Assembly: GCA_021397835.1 (NCBI GenBank)
Contig: JAJFZO010000191.1
Span: 8,194,001-8,258,000 of the forward strand
Reading direction: 5' to 3'
Length of the DNA: 64,000 bases
Source: Moringa oleifera
Lineage: Eukaryota; Streptophyta; Magnoliopsida; Brassicales; Moringaceae
Shown here: positions 47,956 through 60,412 of the stretch, one piece after another
Position numbering within the stretch: the stretch's first letter is position 1
Layout: each line of letters opens with the position of its first letter
Position numbers and translations under genes: made by a program
Notes under the pieces: model-generated
The model's input: only the letters and a program-made list of their open reading frames with translations
What the model was told of the DNA's origin: nothing
Databases searched by the model: none

Positions 47956-48615
47956 ATAATTCTTAGTTAAATCATTCCTTTCTTTGTTGCCAAAATTATG
48001 GTAGAGCCTTGTTGACATGGTTATCTGCTGTAGGTTGCACTTGATTATATTGAAAAGCGAGGAGTAACTGTTGAATAATAAGATTAAGTACACCCTATTT
48101 TGATACTTATTTGAATAATAAGATTTGGTATTTTGGATATTAAGATGCTAATGTAGAGCCCTTTCTGTGTCTTCATCACAAGTATGCCAAAGAGATCCTT
48201 CAAAAATAAATGTTACCTCATGTTGGTATTGAAGATTTTTGTGAGGTAAAGAAAATTTATTATTTGGAGTACATTGGGTTTTTATTGAATGTTGAGTTGA
48301 ATTTTAAAGGTTTCTAAGTCTCTCTATTTTCGCATATATCATTCAGCGGCTTCTTCTTTGTGCAGTTGGCTGGAGGGCAGAAGACGATAGGGATCGTTAT
48401 AGCAACAAGGGCTGGACTTGGCTGGTCTTTTACTCAGGGGCCTGTTTACAATGGTTTGCACTTAATATCTTTTCTGCTGCAGATTTAATAGCTTGGAAGA
48501 TTATAAGGGAGGATTCTTCCCTTCCTTGTACATACTTATATCATGAAAAAATATCACCTTTATTGGCATTATTTTCTGTACACCACAATCATAATTACAT
48601 GTTCTTGTGTTGTTT

Positions 48616-48813
48616 AGCAGTAGCTATAATCTAGGACTAGCAGTAATCTAGTAGTAGCATTAGCAGCAGTAGCAATCTAGCAGTAGCAATAGCAGCAATT
48701 TAGCAGTACTAGTAGCACTAATCTAACAGTAACAGTAGCACTAATATAGCAGTAATCTAGCAATAGCAGTAATCTACTAGTTGTGGCAGCAATAGCAGTA
48801 GCAATAGCAGTAA
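48616..48813. repeat. AGC/AGT-rich imperfect trinucleotide repeat
   Basis: About 200 bases built from CAGTAGCAATAGCAGTAATC-type words, for example AGCAGTAGCAATCTAGCAG. It is an imperfect interrupted minisatellite with no long open frame in a biologically sensible register. DNA from 48814 to 50504 shows no recognisable exon; the 138-codon frame at 49282-49698 has no domain features. Confidence 0.85.
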
Positions 48814-50504
48814 TCCTCTGTTGGAAATTGACCTTCTAACTTCTCAAACAGCTGCAACATATTTTGTGCAACAAGGTAATATTGTATCACCATTAAAGTG
48901 ATGGAACTGTGTGAAAGTTTCCTCTGGTTGCATTAGTTACTACCTAGATCACGTATCTAATAACTATTTATAGCTAAAAATAAAATATTATTAACCAGTA
49001 TTGGCATCATACATCTAGAATAATTGAAAGAATATCCCCTTTTCCACTCTCATCACATGGGAAACAAAACCAAATTTTTATATTAGACTGGTCCACACTT
49101 GATGTCTTAGTGGCTACCGCACCATCTTATTTTGGTATTAAGTTGTGGCAATGTGAAATACTACACAAGAATAAGGTTGAAGCCAGTGCTTTAGATGCTC
49201 TGTCCAAGTTCTTGAATGTCATCTTTAGCTATCAGTGGTCTCATATGGCATGATAAAATATTCATTAGTTGAACACTTATATTGTTTACTATTTGTTCTT
49301 GCATTGGTTCTGATATCAAATATTTTGGCTTTGGTTTTGAGATGTGTTTCGCAAGTTGCAATAGACATTATATTTTGATTCCTCAATCATTAGTTTCATG
49401 CCATATCAACTTCATTTTTTTCATCTTGACACAACAATCTTTCTTATCTACAGTATTATACAATCATTTTCAACTTCTATGCAATGATAAATATGCAATG
49501 TTTCTTGGCAAGGTTATAGATTTTTTTAAACTGTTGGGAAATTCTACTGGAATCAGGAGTTGTTGTGTCAATAATACAACTCTGGGTAATAGAGTAGGGG
49601 GTTATCCTTTATATCAATTATTAAAAGTATACCCAATATCAAGAACACTAAGTACACGTGTGACATCTCCAACAAAAACTTATGATGGAATGCCCTGATT
49701 GCTTTTCTTTTTTTCCCTTTTCTGTTGGTTAATGCTTGTCATGAATAGATCAGCTTAGTGAAATAGTTTGCTTCTGCCATTCTTTGGAGTTCCTTTGAAT
49801 GACTACAAATGTCTAGTTTGATAGAGCAATTTACCTTAGATAATTGATCCTTAAATTCATATAAAGTGTTCCTTGATATCTTGATACTTTTCCAGTCTTT
49901 GACATAGCCATGTTTTCAGACCATTGTCAAATGGGGAATGTGAGGAGGTGTATGAGTGAATGGAGATAGAGTTGTAGTCATTTTGGATATTAGTCATGAA
50001 GACAAGGCAAGAGAGAGAGATGAGAAACTCACAGAAGAGCCAGCAAAATCAGCAGTTTATTAGATAAACTGTACATCTCCAACTCTAGTAAGGCTTATAT
50101 TACAAACTGCAAAATCATCGGTTTATATGCTTTATTTCTCTCTTTTTTCCAAGTGGCTTTTGGTAGCAAACGATCTGAAGATGGGATTCCTTGCAGACTT
50201 GATGGTCTTTGCCCTGTTTGCAGGTTTTGCATTCCATGCAACCTCTATTGTCTATTTTTCAGATTCCTCGCTATGGTTGTTCAGGATGGTTCGAACTCAA
50301 AGCAGAAGGAATTTCTACCTTAGGTTCAAGATATGTTTGACCAATTGCCAAGTCCTATTGTTCTAATTTGAGAACAAAACAAAGTTGAAACTGGGTCAAA
50401 GGAGAAAGATAAACTTGTAAGCCTTAGGATTGATATTAATTTTATACATACGCACTCCCATGCACACAAATAAATTGATTGAATTATTTCTTAAATCTTT
50501 ACTT

Positions 50505-51420
50505 GTTCATAATTAGTGGCTAACATTTTTTTTTTCTTTTTCTTTATCAATGTTAAGCAGAGGATGATACTCCCCAGGTTTGGTTGCCTTGCAAAACTGG
50601 TATTGTTTGCTGACATTTGAGGATTTATTGCCTTAAATGGATGTCTTCTCTTTAAACATGATATTATCTTGATATTTTCTTTTTGTTAGTTTAGGCCTGT
50701 TCATCTTGTTGATTAAAGTTTCAATTGTTGTTGAGAATGGTAGTATGTTGCTAACACCAGTCTCCCTGGCTTCTGTCCTTTAATTTGTTCAAGGAAGCTT
50801 GTTTACATCCTAATGGTTGGAGGCATTAAGTCAAGGGTTTCAAATATTTAAGTATCTTTTCTATAGCTCAGTGTGAAAAGCCTATCATGTTGGATGCTGT
50901 TGTGTCAGTGTCTGGAGGTGTTCTTGCTGCAGAAGCCGCTACACTTTCTTTCATGGTATGAATTCGCCTCTTACCACTTCAATGAATAAAGCTATTTATT
51001 CAATCTTTTTATCATCCTTCGGAAATGAGAAAGTTATGTACTTGCTTCACGGTCTCGGATTTCTTCCTGATAGTGTGGATAATTGTTTTGCTTCATTTAT
51101 TTTAGAAGTGAAAGAGAGTCATGTTCAATTCTGCTTTGTCTCAGCTGAAACGTTCTTATATAAAGGAATTGATGCAGTAACATTAAAGATATAGCAAAAT
51201 GCCCTATCCAAGCTTGTTGCATTCAATGTACATTCTTTGCAAGCATTTTTTTTTTTTTTTTTGGATAGCATCACTTTTCAGCTGTTCAACTTCAATCATT
51301 CAAAAACAATGTGGGTTACAGTATATTGAGCATACTCTGGTAGTGAGAAATTTTAGGTTGTTAATGCAATAGCTCTTTGTTTTTGTTATGCACATTTTTG
51401 AACTTGAGTAGGTGGACGTT
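50505..51420 (+). repeat. Duplicated ~0.9 kb block, copy 1
   Basis: Collinear with 61309-62320: TGTTCATAATTAGTGGCTAA, GATGATACTCCCCA, GGCTTCTGTCCTT, CTTGCTTCACGGTCTCGGAT (TGTCTGGGAT in copy 2). It contains two exon-like pieces: DDTPQVWLPCKTG (about 50562-50602) before a GTATTG donor, and AQCEKPIMLDAVVSVSGG, then VLAAEAATLSFM (about 50868-50957) before GTATGA. Copy 2 keeps traces of both, in decayed form. I do not recognise the protein. 51420-52463 shows nothing identifiable. Confidence 0.85.
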
Positions 51421-52898
51421 AGGATGTCTATATGGCTGTTAATATGTAAAATTTACTTCTGAGAGAGGAGATTTATGACCTGTATGAGTATCTAGAAACT
51501 CCTGTAGTATAGATTTTGAAGTGTCTCCTATGGAGTACATTATGGCAACAAATAAGATACTCTCTGAAAGATATGATATATTAGTGCATTTAGAGCATGT
51601 AATAATTGAAGAGGGTAATTGATTATTTTATATGCTAATTAGGCCATATTAGCTGCAGTAAAGGGACTTCAGAGCTTAGAAGCTCCTGGACTTGGATGAT
51701 TTTTTTTTTCATGTCAATGTGACAGTGGGAAGATGACACTAAAAGCAACTCATCCCAAGGTGTTATTCCAAAGTATCTCAATAAACATATGTATTGGAAC
51801 GTTAGGGCAGTTTCCATGAATTTTTAAGAACAGGAAACACAATTTTCGGGATTGGGATCCCTAGGTGAGCTTTCGATATATGGAATAGAATGTGTGAAAC
51901 TGTAGAAGAATGTAACTGAAGTTCTAAGATTGTAAAGGCTTTCCATTACTGGATTTACATGTCATTTCTCATTAGCCTAAGAGGAATCAAACCCATTTGA
52001 AGTCTACATTAGATCTCTTCCTAGTTCAAAAAAACAGGTGGAATACTGTGTTTTATGGGCAAAATTGATATGAATTTAAGTTTTGCATTAATTGAACAAA
52101 TTTTCTTCTTTAAGAGAAAGACAGCAGTTAAATTGGTAGCATACAAGTATTTACAGGATTTGGCCAAGAAAGAATAAATATTCAGAATCCAATTGAGATT
52201 GGCTTGAACCTGCAATGATTTGGGTTAGGAATATAGAAAGCATGGTAAGGAAGAGAAGACAACAAGGTCATTCTTAAAGCTGAAAGTGATATCTTCTTAC
52301 TTTTAAACAGAGAGCTAGCCTACTCTCCCTCGTAGCCCATTTGATAAAAACCATTCATTGCTGTAGATGAAAAGTCACTCTTACACAGTAATCACCAACC
52401 CTCTCCTAAACGTTTCCCAAGGGCTTAAGCCCCCATAGACATCGACTTCTTAGTACTAAACTAGAGTGGGCCAACTCATATATATATGTACACACACATA
52501 TATCCTACTGGACCTGTCAAAGGGCAAAAAGCTTGTGAAATGCTCAAAGGGGCTGTGAAACTGCCAGTTGGAGTTGGTGAAATTCTTTAACTCTTTTTTA
52601 TAGGGTAAGACAATAATTACCTATAGGAAGCTGAAGCTTGATTCACAAGACGTGCAAGCTCAACCATATCTTAACGAGGACCACAACGTAGCTAACCACT
52701 GTTACGCTTTTAGATAGATATGAGGATATTAGCAACTAGCGGCAAGTGTAATGGAAGAATTATATAGTCTTTGATTTCTAGCTGAAACTTCATCATTTCA
52801 GTGGCAAGATAGATGGCAAACCAATCAAACCTATCTATAAACTGCCTGGCTTGTTCAGCTACAACATCACTAGCTGGGAGGTTTACAAGAGTACTTAC

Positions 52899-53728
52899 TT
52901 CTACATGTGAGAAGGGATGAGATGAAACATATCATTTATGGCAGTATCACAGGTTCGATCCTCCATATGTCTCTGTCATATTCATGGATTGTTCTGTCAC
53001 TACTGAATTTGTATGAGCCAGCTGTGTTCAAAATTGACATTCTTGTCCATCTCTGTGCCATTATCAATCAAATCAGGCATAGGTGGTGACCATATTGGGA
53101 TTGATGCATGCATGTGTATGTCAAACGTAAGTCTAATATGTCAAAGCTGTTGTAATACCCATATTTATATGCATGTGGAGATATTACAGAATAGATTAAG
53201 ATAGCTAGATTTGTGATGTAGGTGATTTTAGGTGAAAGCACTGTCCATGTTCTGGAAAATCAAAACTGAGATATGGTCTTAAGACAAACCAATGGCTTTT
53301 GCTACCTGAACTAGCTGGGATAAGCATCATGTTATGTGCATCCAGATATGCATGATTTATGTGAAAATATAAACATTCACAAGGAGGGAAACACCAGATT
53401 CAGTTCCTCGGGCAGAGGTTTGATGAGCTCAACAGCTTTACATTAATAGAAATCAACAGCCCAAAACTAGTTTTGGGTTGATCCTAGCGGCTTGAGAGTT
53501 ATCCAGCCATCTTCATACTAAGCTTGCAAACATTTCTTCGCACAAAAGACTCCTTTGAGTTTTATCTGTGCCAAGCATTACTTCTATATTTCCACCCATA
53601 AAAGCATTTCAAGTTATCTGTCTTAATGATCGATGACAGACAAGCTTGATAAAATGCCAGTTGATTTCTCAATGGATCTTCTGGTCACAACGGCTCTTTA
53701 CAGCTTAGTTCTGGATGCATGTACTTAC
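52899..53728. other. 830 bp present only in segment B, bounded by GTACTTAC
   Basis: Segment A has one GTACTTAC (439-446). Segment B has two (52891-52898 and 53721-53728) with 830 bases between their starts. This is either an insertion with an 8-base target duplication or, equally well, original sequence lost from A by recombination between short direct repeats. No terminal inverted repeats or transposase are visible, so deletion in A is the simpler reading. The stretch holds no recognisable exon. Confidence 0.7.
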
Positions 53729-56069
53729 ATGTGCAGCACATCAGCTTAGTCTTTGCTTTTATTCCAAATTAAACCAATATTTACCTGAACTGAGCTTAGA
53801 TAGATATTTATTTACAGATACATGCGCATGATTAAATTAAAGGCTTAAAAGAAGACAGATTTCAACTAAAGTTATCTATTCAGAAGGAATGTATAAAGCT
53901 AAAATAGAACTAGATGATCAAGTGACAATGAAGCATATTGATTATATCTGCAGATGACATTGGTTCTAATATTGAGGGTTCTGGTTCTGTAGCTGTACAA
54001 GCTATTATACAACTTGCAAAAGCATCCAACTTGTTGAGATCTAATTCATGTTTATGGCTTTTGTAAGGTGAGATTGATTATTCTTCTATTATGTTGGAAC
54101 ACTAACAGAGAGGGTTGCATACAGAACTCTGACTTTACTGCTCTTTACAAGAATTAAAATTATATGTTTTTCAATGTTCTGTTGGCTTAGGAATTGGATT
54201 TTTCATGCATTTAATAACAGTTGGTATTTGATCACAAGATTACCTCCTTATGACAAAAGAATAATTAGTGTCGTGAATCCAAGGTGCTTCCCCGACTGAA
54301 AAATGATAAAAAAGAAAAGAAGCAATAGCCGCAAGGTGGCCATTATATATTCTTTTGCTTTTGATACTATAATAAAGCTTTAATTATTAGAACACAATTA
54401 GAAGTAGTTAAACAATGGTAAGTAGGAGAAATGTCAACATGGAGCTGGCTGGTGGGAATGGCAACCCCAGAGCTTTGAGTCCCTCTCTCACTTGTTCTTT
54501 CTTTACTGTATGTACACACATGCACAGTTAATCATTATCATCCACGATGGCAATTGTGCATATATAATTAGTGCTTTTACATATTGTGTTTTTCTAGAGA
54601 CTACTTTAGCTGTGTTGGTATTCCCTATTCTCTGTCTTGCTTTGTGTATATTTCTACTGCAGGCCCATTACAGCTGAGATGCTCTGTAGAGGGCACAGGA
54701 AATAAATCTCTTCTGTCCTTTCCACTTGCAGTACCAGACAACCATTATATATGTACTGCTTTACAGTCCACACAAAATTTCAATTTCTAATTGATACAAA
54801 ACACCTCTTTCTCTTCTCTCTTTCTCTGAATTCTTTGTCATCACCTTCCACATTCTTCTCCTCTCCCTCCTTCTCTATGTTTCAAATTTCAGTTCTAAAG
54901 TTTTCCTTAAAAAGGTTTTCTTTTCTTATTGAAACAACAAAAGAATAGAGATTGCATAAAAACGTTGGTTGGATTATTTTTAAATTTACTTTTATGAGTG
55001 TATTTATTCATGGTAGTACTACTAACTGCAAGTAATATTTTCGATGTTGTTTTGAATGATTTATGGGGTGGTGGTTTGGTACAGATGGAGTAGAAATAAA
55101 CCCAGAGAGATAATGTTGTCTGCACAAGGTCACTTTCTGTAGGCATTGTCTGTATCCAACTATGATTCTCACAAAACACAGATTATTAATATGCTAATTT
55201 ATTCAAGAGTACAACGGAGATGGATGCTTCTCGCACTGGTGTGTGATTCATCATTCTTAGTATTCATTTTCTTGTAGCCTCAATCAGCTGTCTCTGTGTT
55301 GTTTTTCCCTTTATTTATAGATTAGTGATGATTTACACCACTCAATTTATGGCTTGTCTACATACAACCTCCGGATTCAACTTCTTGAACAACTGGTTGT
55401 GATCATATCTGGGTCAGGTTTCTATTATTTTTCTTGATTTGATCTTGTATCCAATCTTTTTATTTTTCTTTATTTGTTTACCTGAGAAAGGGAATTTTCT
55501 TCTCAATGTGGGAATGTGGGTAAAGTGTGCTTTGGGTGATAGTGATTTTCAGAGAATCATTCATTGTACTATTGGCAATTGAAGCTGAGGTTTTTGTGGA
55601 TCCAGCTGTTACTTCTCTGGGAGCATAGGTTTGGACTTTTGAGATCATTTTCTTTTTTTTTTTAAATATTTTTCTTTTTCCCTGAGACCTTTCTCTGTTG
55701 TCTATGATCAAGTTTTGATGAAATTTGGGATTCAATTACATGAATACACTTGGTTATAACATAATATGTAACGTACTGAATGTGAACACATTTGTATGGG
55801 TATTTTAAGTTGTTGGTATTAGTCAGCTAGAACGAATAGCAAAGTTCTGTTATATTAATGCATATCCACCATTGTTTTACAGGAATTCTTATCATAGAAT
55901 GTCAATAGCTATTGGTGCTTTTCTTCACATAATTATTCGGTTATGCATATATATATATTTTGTTATAGATTGTTTTTCATCTATGTATTATCTCCTTGTG
56001 GTTTCCATTGCTTTTCAGGTTCCATGATCGATAATTTGTATTACAGTAACACTTTACTGCACCGCTGAA

Positions 56070-56534
56070 ATGGTTCCGATACCAAATGTCAAGGACTCTT
56101 GCAGCAATATTAGGAGGTACTGCAGGAGCATTGGCATTGGTGGGGATTTTGGTCTTATTTGTATGGTTCTGCTTGTCTCACAGTCGGAGGGCGTCGAGAA
56201 CTTCTGAGACAGGGTCTTCTGATCCATCTGAGAAAGGTAGCATCCTTGTCATATGTTTCTTAAAGTTTCAAAAGTAACTGACTTAAATGTAGAGAAATTG
56301 ACCTTATGGTTTCTTTGGATTTCCTGCACTGGGAAGAAATGTTGCAATTGAGTCATCCTTACGAGAAGCTAGATGATTTGAGACGGAAGAGTTGCCCCTG
56401 GCCACTAAAAGTTTCAGCGATAAAAGCCTGATTGGGAAAGGAAAATCTAGGGAGGTGTATAAGCCCGGCTTCAAGATGGATGCTTGTGGCCATCAGAAAG
56501 TGACCAGGGCAAGAGTCAGAACTTTATTGATGAG
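56070..56534 (+). pseudogene. Receptor-like protein kinase pseudogene, 5' exons (copy B)
   Basis: The counterpart of 2791-3255 with the same two exons (about 56070-56236 and 56330-56534), the transmembrane segment SRTLAAILGGTAGALALVG and the glycine-loop region GKGKSREVYK (the second Gly of GSGEV is lost to Arg here). It shares every major lesion with copy A: the 2-base loss before SRTLAA, AC for AG at the exon 2 acceptor, the TGA within EAR-FE, and the late frameshift. Only minor substitutions distinguish the copies (ASRTSETG here, VSRTSETG in A). The gene was therefore already dead when the segment was copied. Confidence 0.8.
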
Positions 56535-56679
56535 GTAATAGTTACTTCATATTCCTAAAGTTAACAGCATAACATGCTGCATCATAGATATTAAAGTTCC
56601 AACTTGTCACTTCTAATGCTAGAATTGCCATGAAGTCTGATAGATATCATGTAGCTAGCTTCTCCAATCATAACAAATT

Positions 56680-59600
56680 GGGTAGATATTTTATTTACTT
56701 ATTTTGGATACTTTTAGTATTTTTTTGTATTTTTAGAATTTTCTCTTTTTGATTTATATTTTATTACAAATGTTTTAAAGATCAATGCAAATCTAAATTG
56801 TGGTTTTAATTTTTTTTTATAGAATATTTTATGATTCTTGAATTGTTTTAAATTATTTTACATTTTCTTCTCATCTTTTATTTTTTAAAAGTTTCTACTC
56901 TTTTGTGTTTTTCCTGCTTTTTTAATTATTTTCTTTGAATTTTTTGGATTTGGTTACATTTTATTTTTATTTTATTTACCTTTTTTATGATTATTTTTTA
57001 TATATATTTTTGATATTTTATTTTATTATTTTATTTTTCATTTTTATTTTTCAATTTTGTCAAATTTTCTTTTACTCGTTTTTTCATTTTTTAAAAGTTA
57101 CTTTGGATTTTTTAAAAATAATTCTCATATTCTTTTTTTATTTTGTTGAGTATTTTAATTTTCAAGCACTAATTTTTTTATAGTAACTTTAGTTTTCTTA
57201 AATTTTTATTTTATTTGATTTTTAATCTTTTATCTTTCAACCTTGTTTATGATTTCTTGCACTTTTTAATTTTTTTTTAAATTTAAATCATCATTAACTG
57301 CTTTAATACAAAATGATAAATCTTAGACATCATCAAGTGGTTGAAAATTTATTAGTTTATTTGGTTTTTACTTTTTTGTTATTTTTTGTTTTTATTTATC
57401 TAATTTTTAAATTTTATTTCATTTTTTACATACATTTATTCGTTTATTTTACATAAATTTTATATTTTTGTTGTATTTATATTTTTTTATTGTTTGATTT
57501 GTTGTATTTTTATTACCTTTTTTTATAAAAGATCATGTAAATCAAAAATATTTTCTATTTTTTTATAGACTATTTTATTATTCTTGAAAGTTTTTAAATT
57601 ATAAAATAGTTTTACATTATTTTTTCTCATTTTTATTTTTTAGTTTTATAATCTTTTGTATATGTTTTTTTTTTATTTTCTTTGAATTTTTGGGATTTCA
57701 TCATATTTTATTTTTATTTTAATTATTTTTTTCTTTTTAGTGATTTCACTTGATATATATTTTTTAAATTTAATATTTTATTTCATTTTTAAGTATTTTC
57801 TTTTTCAATAAAATCTTTTTATTGCTTCGCAAAGAGTTTTTTCCTTTACTTGTACCTTTTTTTATTAATATTTTTTTTATTTTTTGGATTTTTGGATTTT
57901 TTCATATTTTTTGGTTATTTATTTTTTAGAATTTTTTTCTTGCATTTATTTTTTATTTTACTGTGTGCTTTTTGTTTCTTTCACTTATTTTCTTTTAGTA
58001 ATTTTATTTTCCTAGGATTTTTTAGTTTATTTGGATTTTTGTTTTTTATTTTTATTTCTATTTGCTTTTATTTTATTTTTATTTTCTAATATTTTTTATT
58101 TTTTATTTTCCAAAATTTTCTATGATTTTTTAATATTTTAATATTTTTTTATCTTTCCAAGTGGACCGTTGCAATTTTTTAATTTATTTTTTGATGAATT
58201 TGCAATTTTTTATTTTCTATGATTTCTTTATTTCTTATATTTTAATTAAACAAAATTACAAATATTAGATCTTACCAAGTAGTTGCAATTTTGTTAATTT
58301 AATTGGTTTTGAACTTTTTTTACTATTTATTTTTATAGGATTGTTGAATTTTATTTTAATTTTAATATATTTTTATTTATTTGTTTTAAATCCTTTTATA
58401 TTTTGTTGTATTTTTTTTTTAAAATTTGATTTATTTTGTTTTTATTTCATATTTCTTTAAAAAATAGTGCAAATCAAAATAATTTTTTAAATTTTTCCAT
58501 AAAATATTTTATCATTCTTGAATTGTTTTAAATTATCTTTCTATTTTTTATTTTTAAAATTTTCAAATCTTTTGTGTTTTTTCTTTTTTCAATTAAGTTT
58601 TGGCTTCTTTGAAATTTTTAGATTTTATTACATTTTAATTATTTTATTTTTATTTCATTTGATTTTTTTATTTTTTATGATTTTTGTATATATTTTATTA
58701 CTATTTTTCTAACAAAATTTATGTTTTTTGCTTTGTAAAGAGTCTTGTTTCTTTACTATTATATTTTATTATATATATATTATCTTGATTTTATGGATTA
58801 TTTTTATTCTTTTATTCTTTTTTAGTTACTTATGATTTTTTTAATTCTTTACATTTATTATTAATTTTGTTATGGTTTTTAAGTTTCTTTTACTTATTTT
58901 TAGTAATTTTATTTTTTAATTAAAAATTACATGGAATTACAATTTGTCATTACTTTTATTACCTTTTCTTTGGCTTGTAATATTTCATCAAATCATAGTT
59001 TTTTATTATCTTTTTATTCTCATTTATAATATTTAAAAATTCTAATTAAATTGGTCTATTATGATTATTAAATATTGTTGTTAATTTTCGTTTTTTTGTG
59101 ACATATTTTGTTATGGAAGAATAATTTTTTAAAATAATATTGTAGAGAATTATTTAATATAAATTAATCATGAAATTATAATGGTCAATATTTTTTAAAA
59201 AATAAATTCGTAACTTTTTAGAAAATTATTGGTGGAGTTTTCAATGCTTAATGTGTTTAAAATTTGTATTACCTTAAGTATATGATTTACTATTCTTCCG
59301 TTATTTTCTAAATTTTATAAAATTTAACATTTATTGTGTTTCTTGAATTGTTGAATTTTTTTTAAGTTTGTTTGGTTTTTCAGTTTTTTATAACTTTTTT
59401 TAGTTTTTATCATGTTGTTTTGAATTTTATTTTTATTTATTTTTTGTTTGTTTTTTCTTTGGAATTTGTTTGATTTTTTAAATTTTGATTTATTACATTT
59501 TTATTATTTTTTAAAACATCAACATAAATTAAAATATTTTTAAATATATTTGTAGCTTGTAATTTCATTTATTCTATTAATGTTTAAATTTTTTGTGAAA

Positions 59601-59720
59601 TTTTTAATTTTTAATAATTTATTAAATTAAATATTTTATATATTTTAAAATTAAATTTATTTTAATTTTTAAAAATAATAATAAAATTAATTAATAAATT
59701 ATTACTTTTAGTTAGAATGA
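56680..59720 (+). repeat. T-rich low-complexity block (copy B)
   Basis: Near-identical partner of 3400-6480, with the same recurring motifs and small indels in T runs. A loss of about 35 bases relative to A (5695-5730) lies near 58978. No coding content. Confidence 0.85.
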
Positions 59721-59754
59721 AAAAAACTCAGATATCTCATGCATGCCTTCAAAA

Positions 59755-59924
59755 TTTGACCGTTAGGCTTAGAGGACTATTTAAACCAGAGCACTTCACG
59801 CCTTTAGCATTGTTCTTCCTCTTTCTTTGCTGCTCTCTCTCTTCCTCTCTCTCTCTCTCTATATCTCAAAATTCCCTCCGCTAGCCCCAACTTGTCATTG
59901 AAGAAAGGGTTTGATGCAGAAGAA
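59755..59924 (+). promoter_or_regulatory. Promoter / CT-rich leader-like module, copy B
   Basis: AAAATTTGACCGTTAGGCTT includes a TTGACC W-box-type core. It is followed by a TATTTAAA TATA-like element (about 59779-59786), a CT-repeat leader (59832-59860) and TTGATGCAGAAGAACTGC, the natural continuation that copy A lost to the tandem array. It is the best preserved of the three modules. No open gene begins downstream; a plastid-derived insert follows within about 100 bases. Confidence 0.45.
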
Positions 59925-60024
59925 CTGCTCTAGATGCCAAGGATTGCGGCACTGGCTCCACTTCAGATGCTTCCATAAATTCGATCGGGGTTTACAATTA
60001 TAGCTTCCATACCTGCTTTGTTTA

Positions 60025-60405
60025 TTTAGGATGATCCTCAGATCAAGAAAGAGCAAGAGTCAAAGAAAAGGTAGCGATCTAAATCAAGATTTTTTCAGTA
60101 CCCTATGCCAAATCGCGAACAGAAAACTGAAGCAAAAAACAACAAAGCAGTGTTGCACCAGACTCTTGTCTTCATGTAGTTGTATCTCCAAGATTTTGGA
60201 ATGTTTCGAATTCCACTTGAGCATCTAAATCTGGATCAATACCAGCAAAAACATCTCTAAACAGGGTTCTAGTACCATGGCAAATGTGTCTGAAGAAGAA
60301 TAGCAGAGCAAACGAAGCATGACCACAAGTAAACCAACCCCTTGGACTGCTACAAAAAAGCACCATCGGATTTCAAGTAGCACGACCTAATTCAAAAATT
60401 CCAAA
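60025..60405 (-). pseudogene. Nuclear plastid DNA insertion: psbB 3' end and spacer
   Basis: The minus strand encodes the C-terminal end of photosystem II CP47: GIFELGRAT, a one-base loss, then [20 protein letters not shown] and [19 protein letters not shown] up to GDTTT. CP47 is a chlorophyll-binding core antenna protein normally encoded in the chloroplast. Beyond the coding end the similarity to plastid DNA seems to continue into the psbB-psbT spacer (TTGGCATAGGGTACTGAAAA, TTTGACTCTTGCTCTTTCTT). Lesions: frameshift near 60375, Trp to Cys in HICHGTRTL, a stop near the C terminus. Only about 380 bases are present, so it is an inert NUPT. A 9-base inverted repeat (CCTGCTTTG at 60012, CAAAGCAGG at 60402) flanks it. 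Confidence 0.9.
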
Positions 60406-60412
60406 GCAGGTA

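Larger units (their letters stand above)
52464..59924 (+). repeat. Segmental duplication, copy B
   Basis: Second copy of the segment at 1-6703. It has 830 extra bases (52899-53728) relative to A. At its right end, after GATGCAGAAGAA, it runs on into CTGCTCTAGATGCCAAGG and soon into the psbB insertion, whereas A runs into the tandem array. The left edge at 52464 follows unrelated DNA (TTCTTAGTACTAAACTA), so the segment boundary can be seen here. Confidence 0.95.

Noticed and set aside
49282..49698. 138-codon plus-strand ORF, the longest in the window
   Set aside because: Biased composition typical of intergenic AT-rich DNA, no domain, no second copy, no splice or promoter context. Best treated as chance.
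52899..53728. hAT-type transposon with an 8-base target duplication
   Set aside because: The 8-base repeat fits, but the ends (TTCTACATGTG and CTGGATGCAT) are not inverted repeats and no transposase remnant is present.
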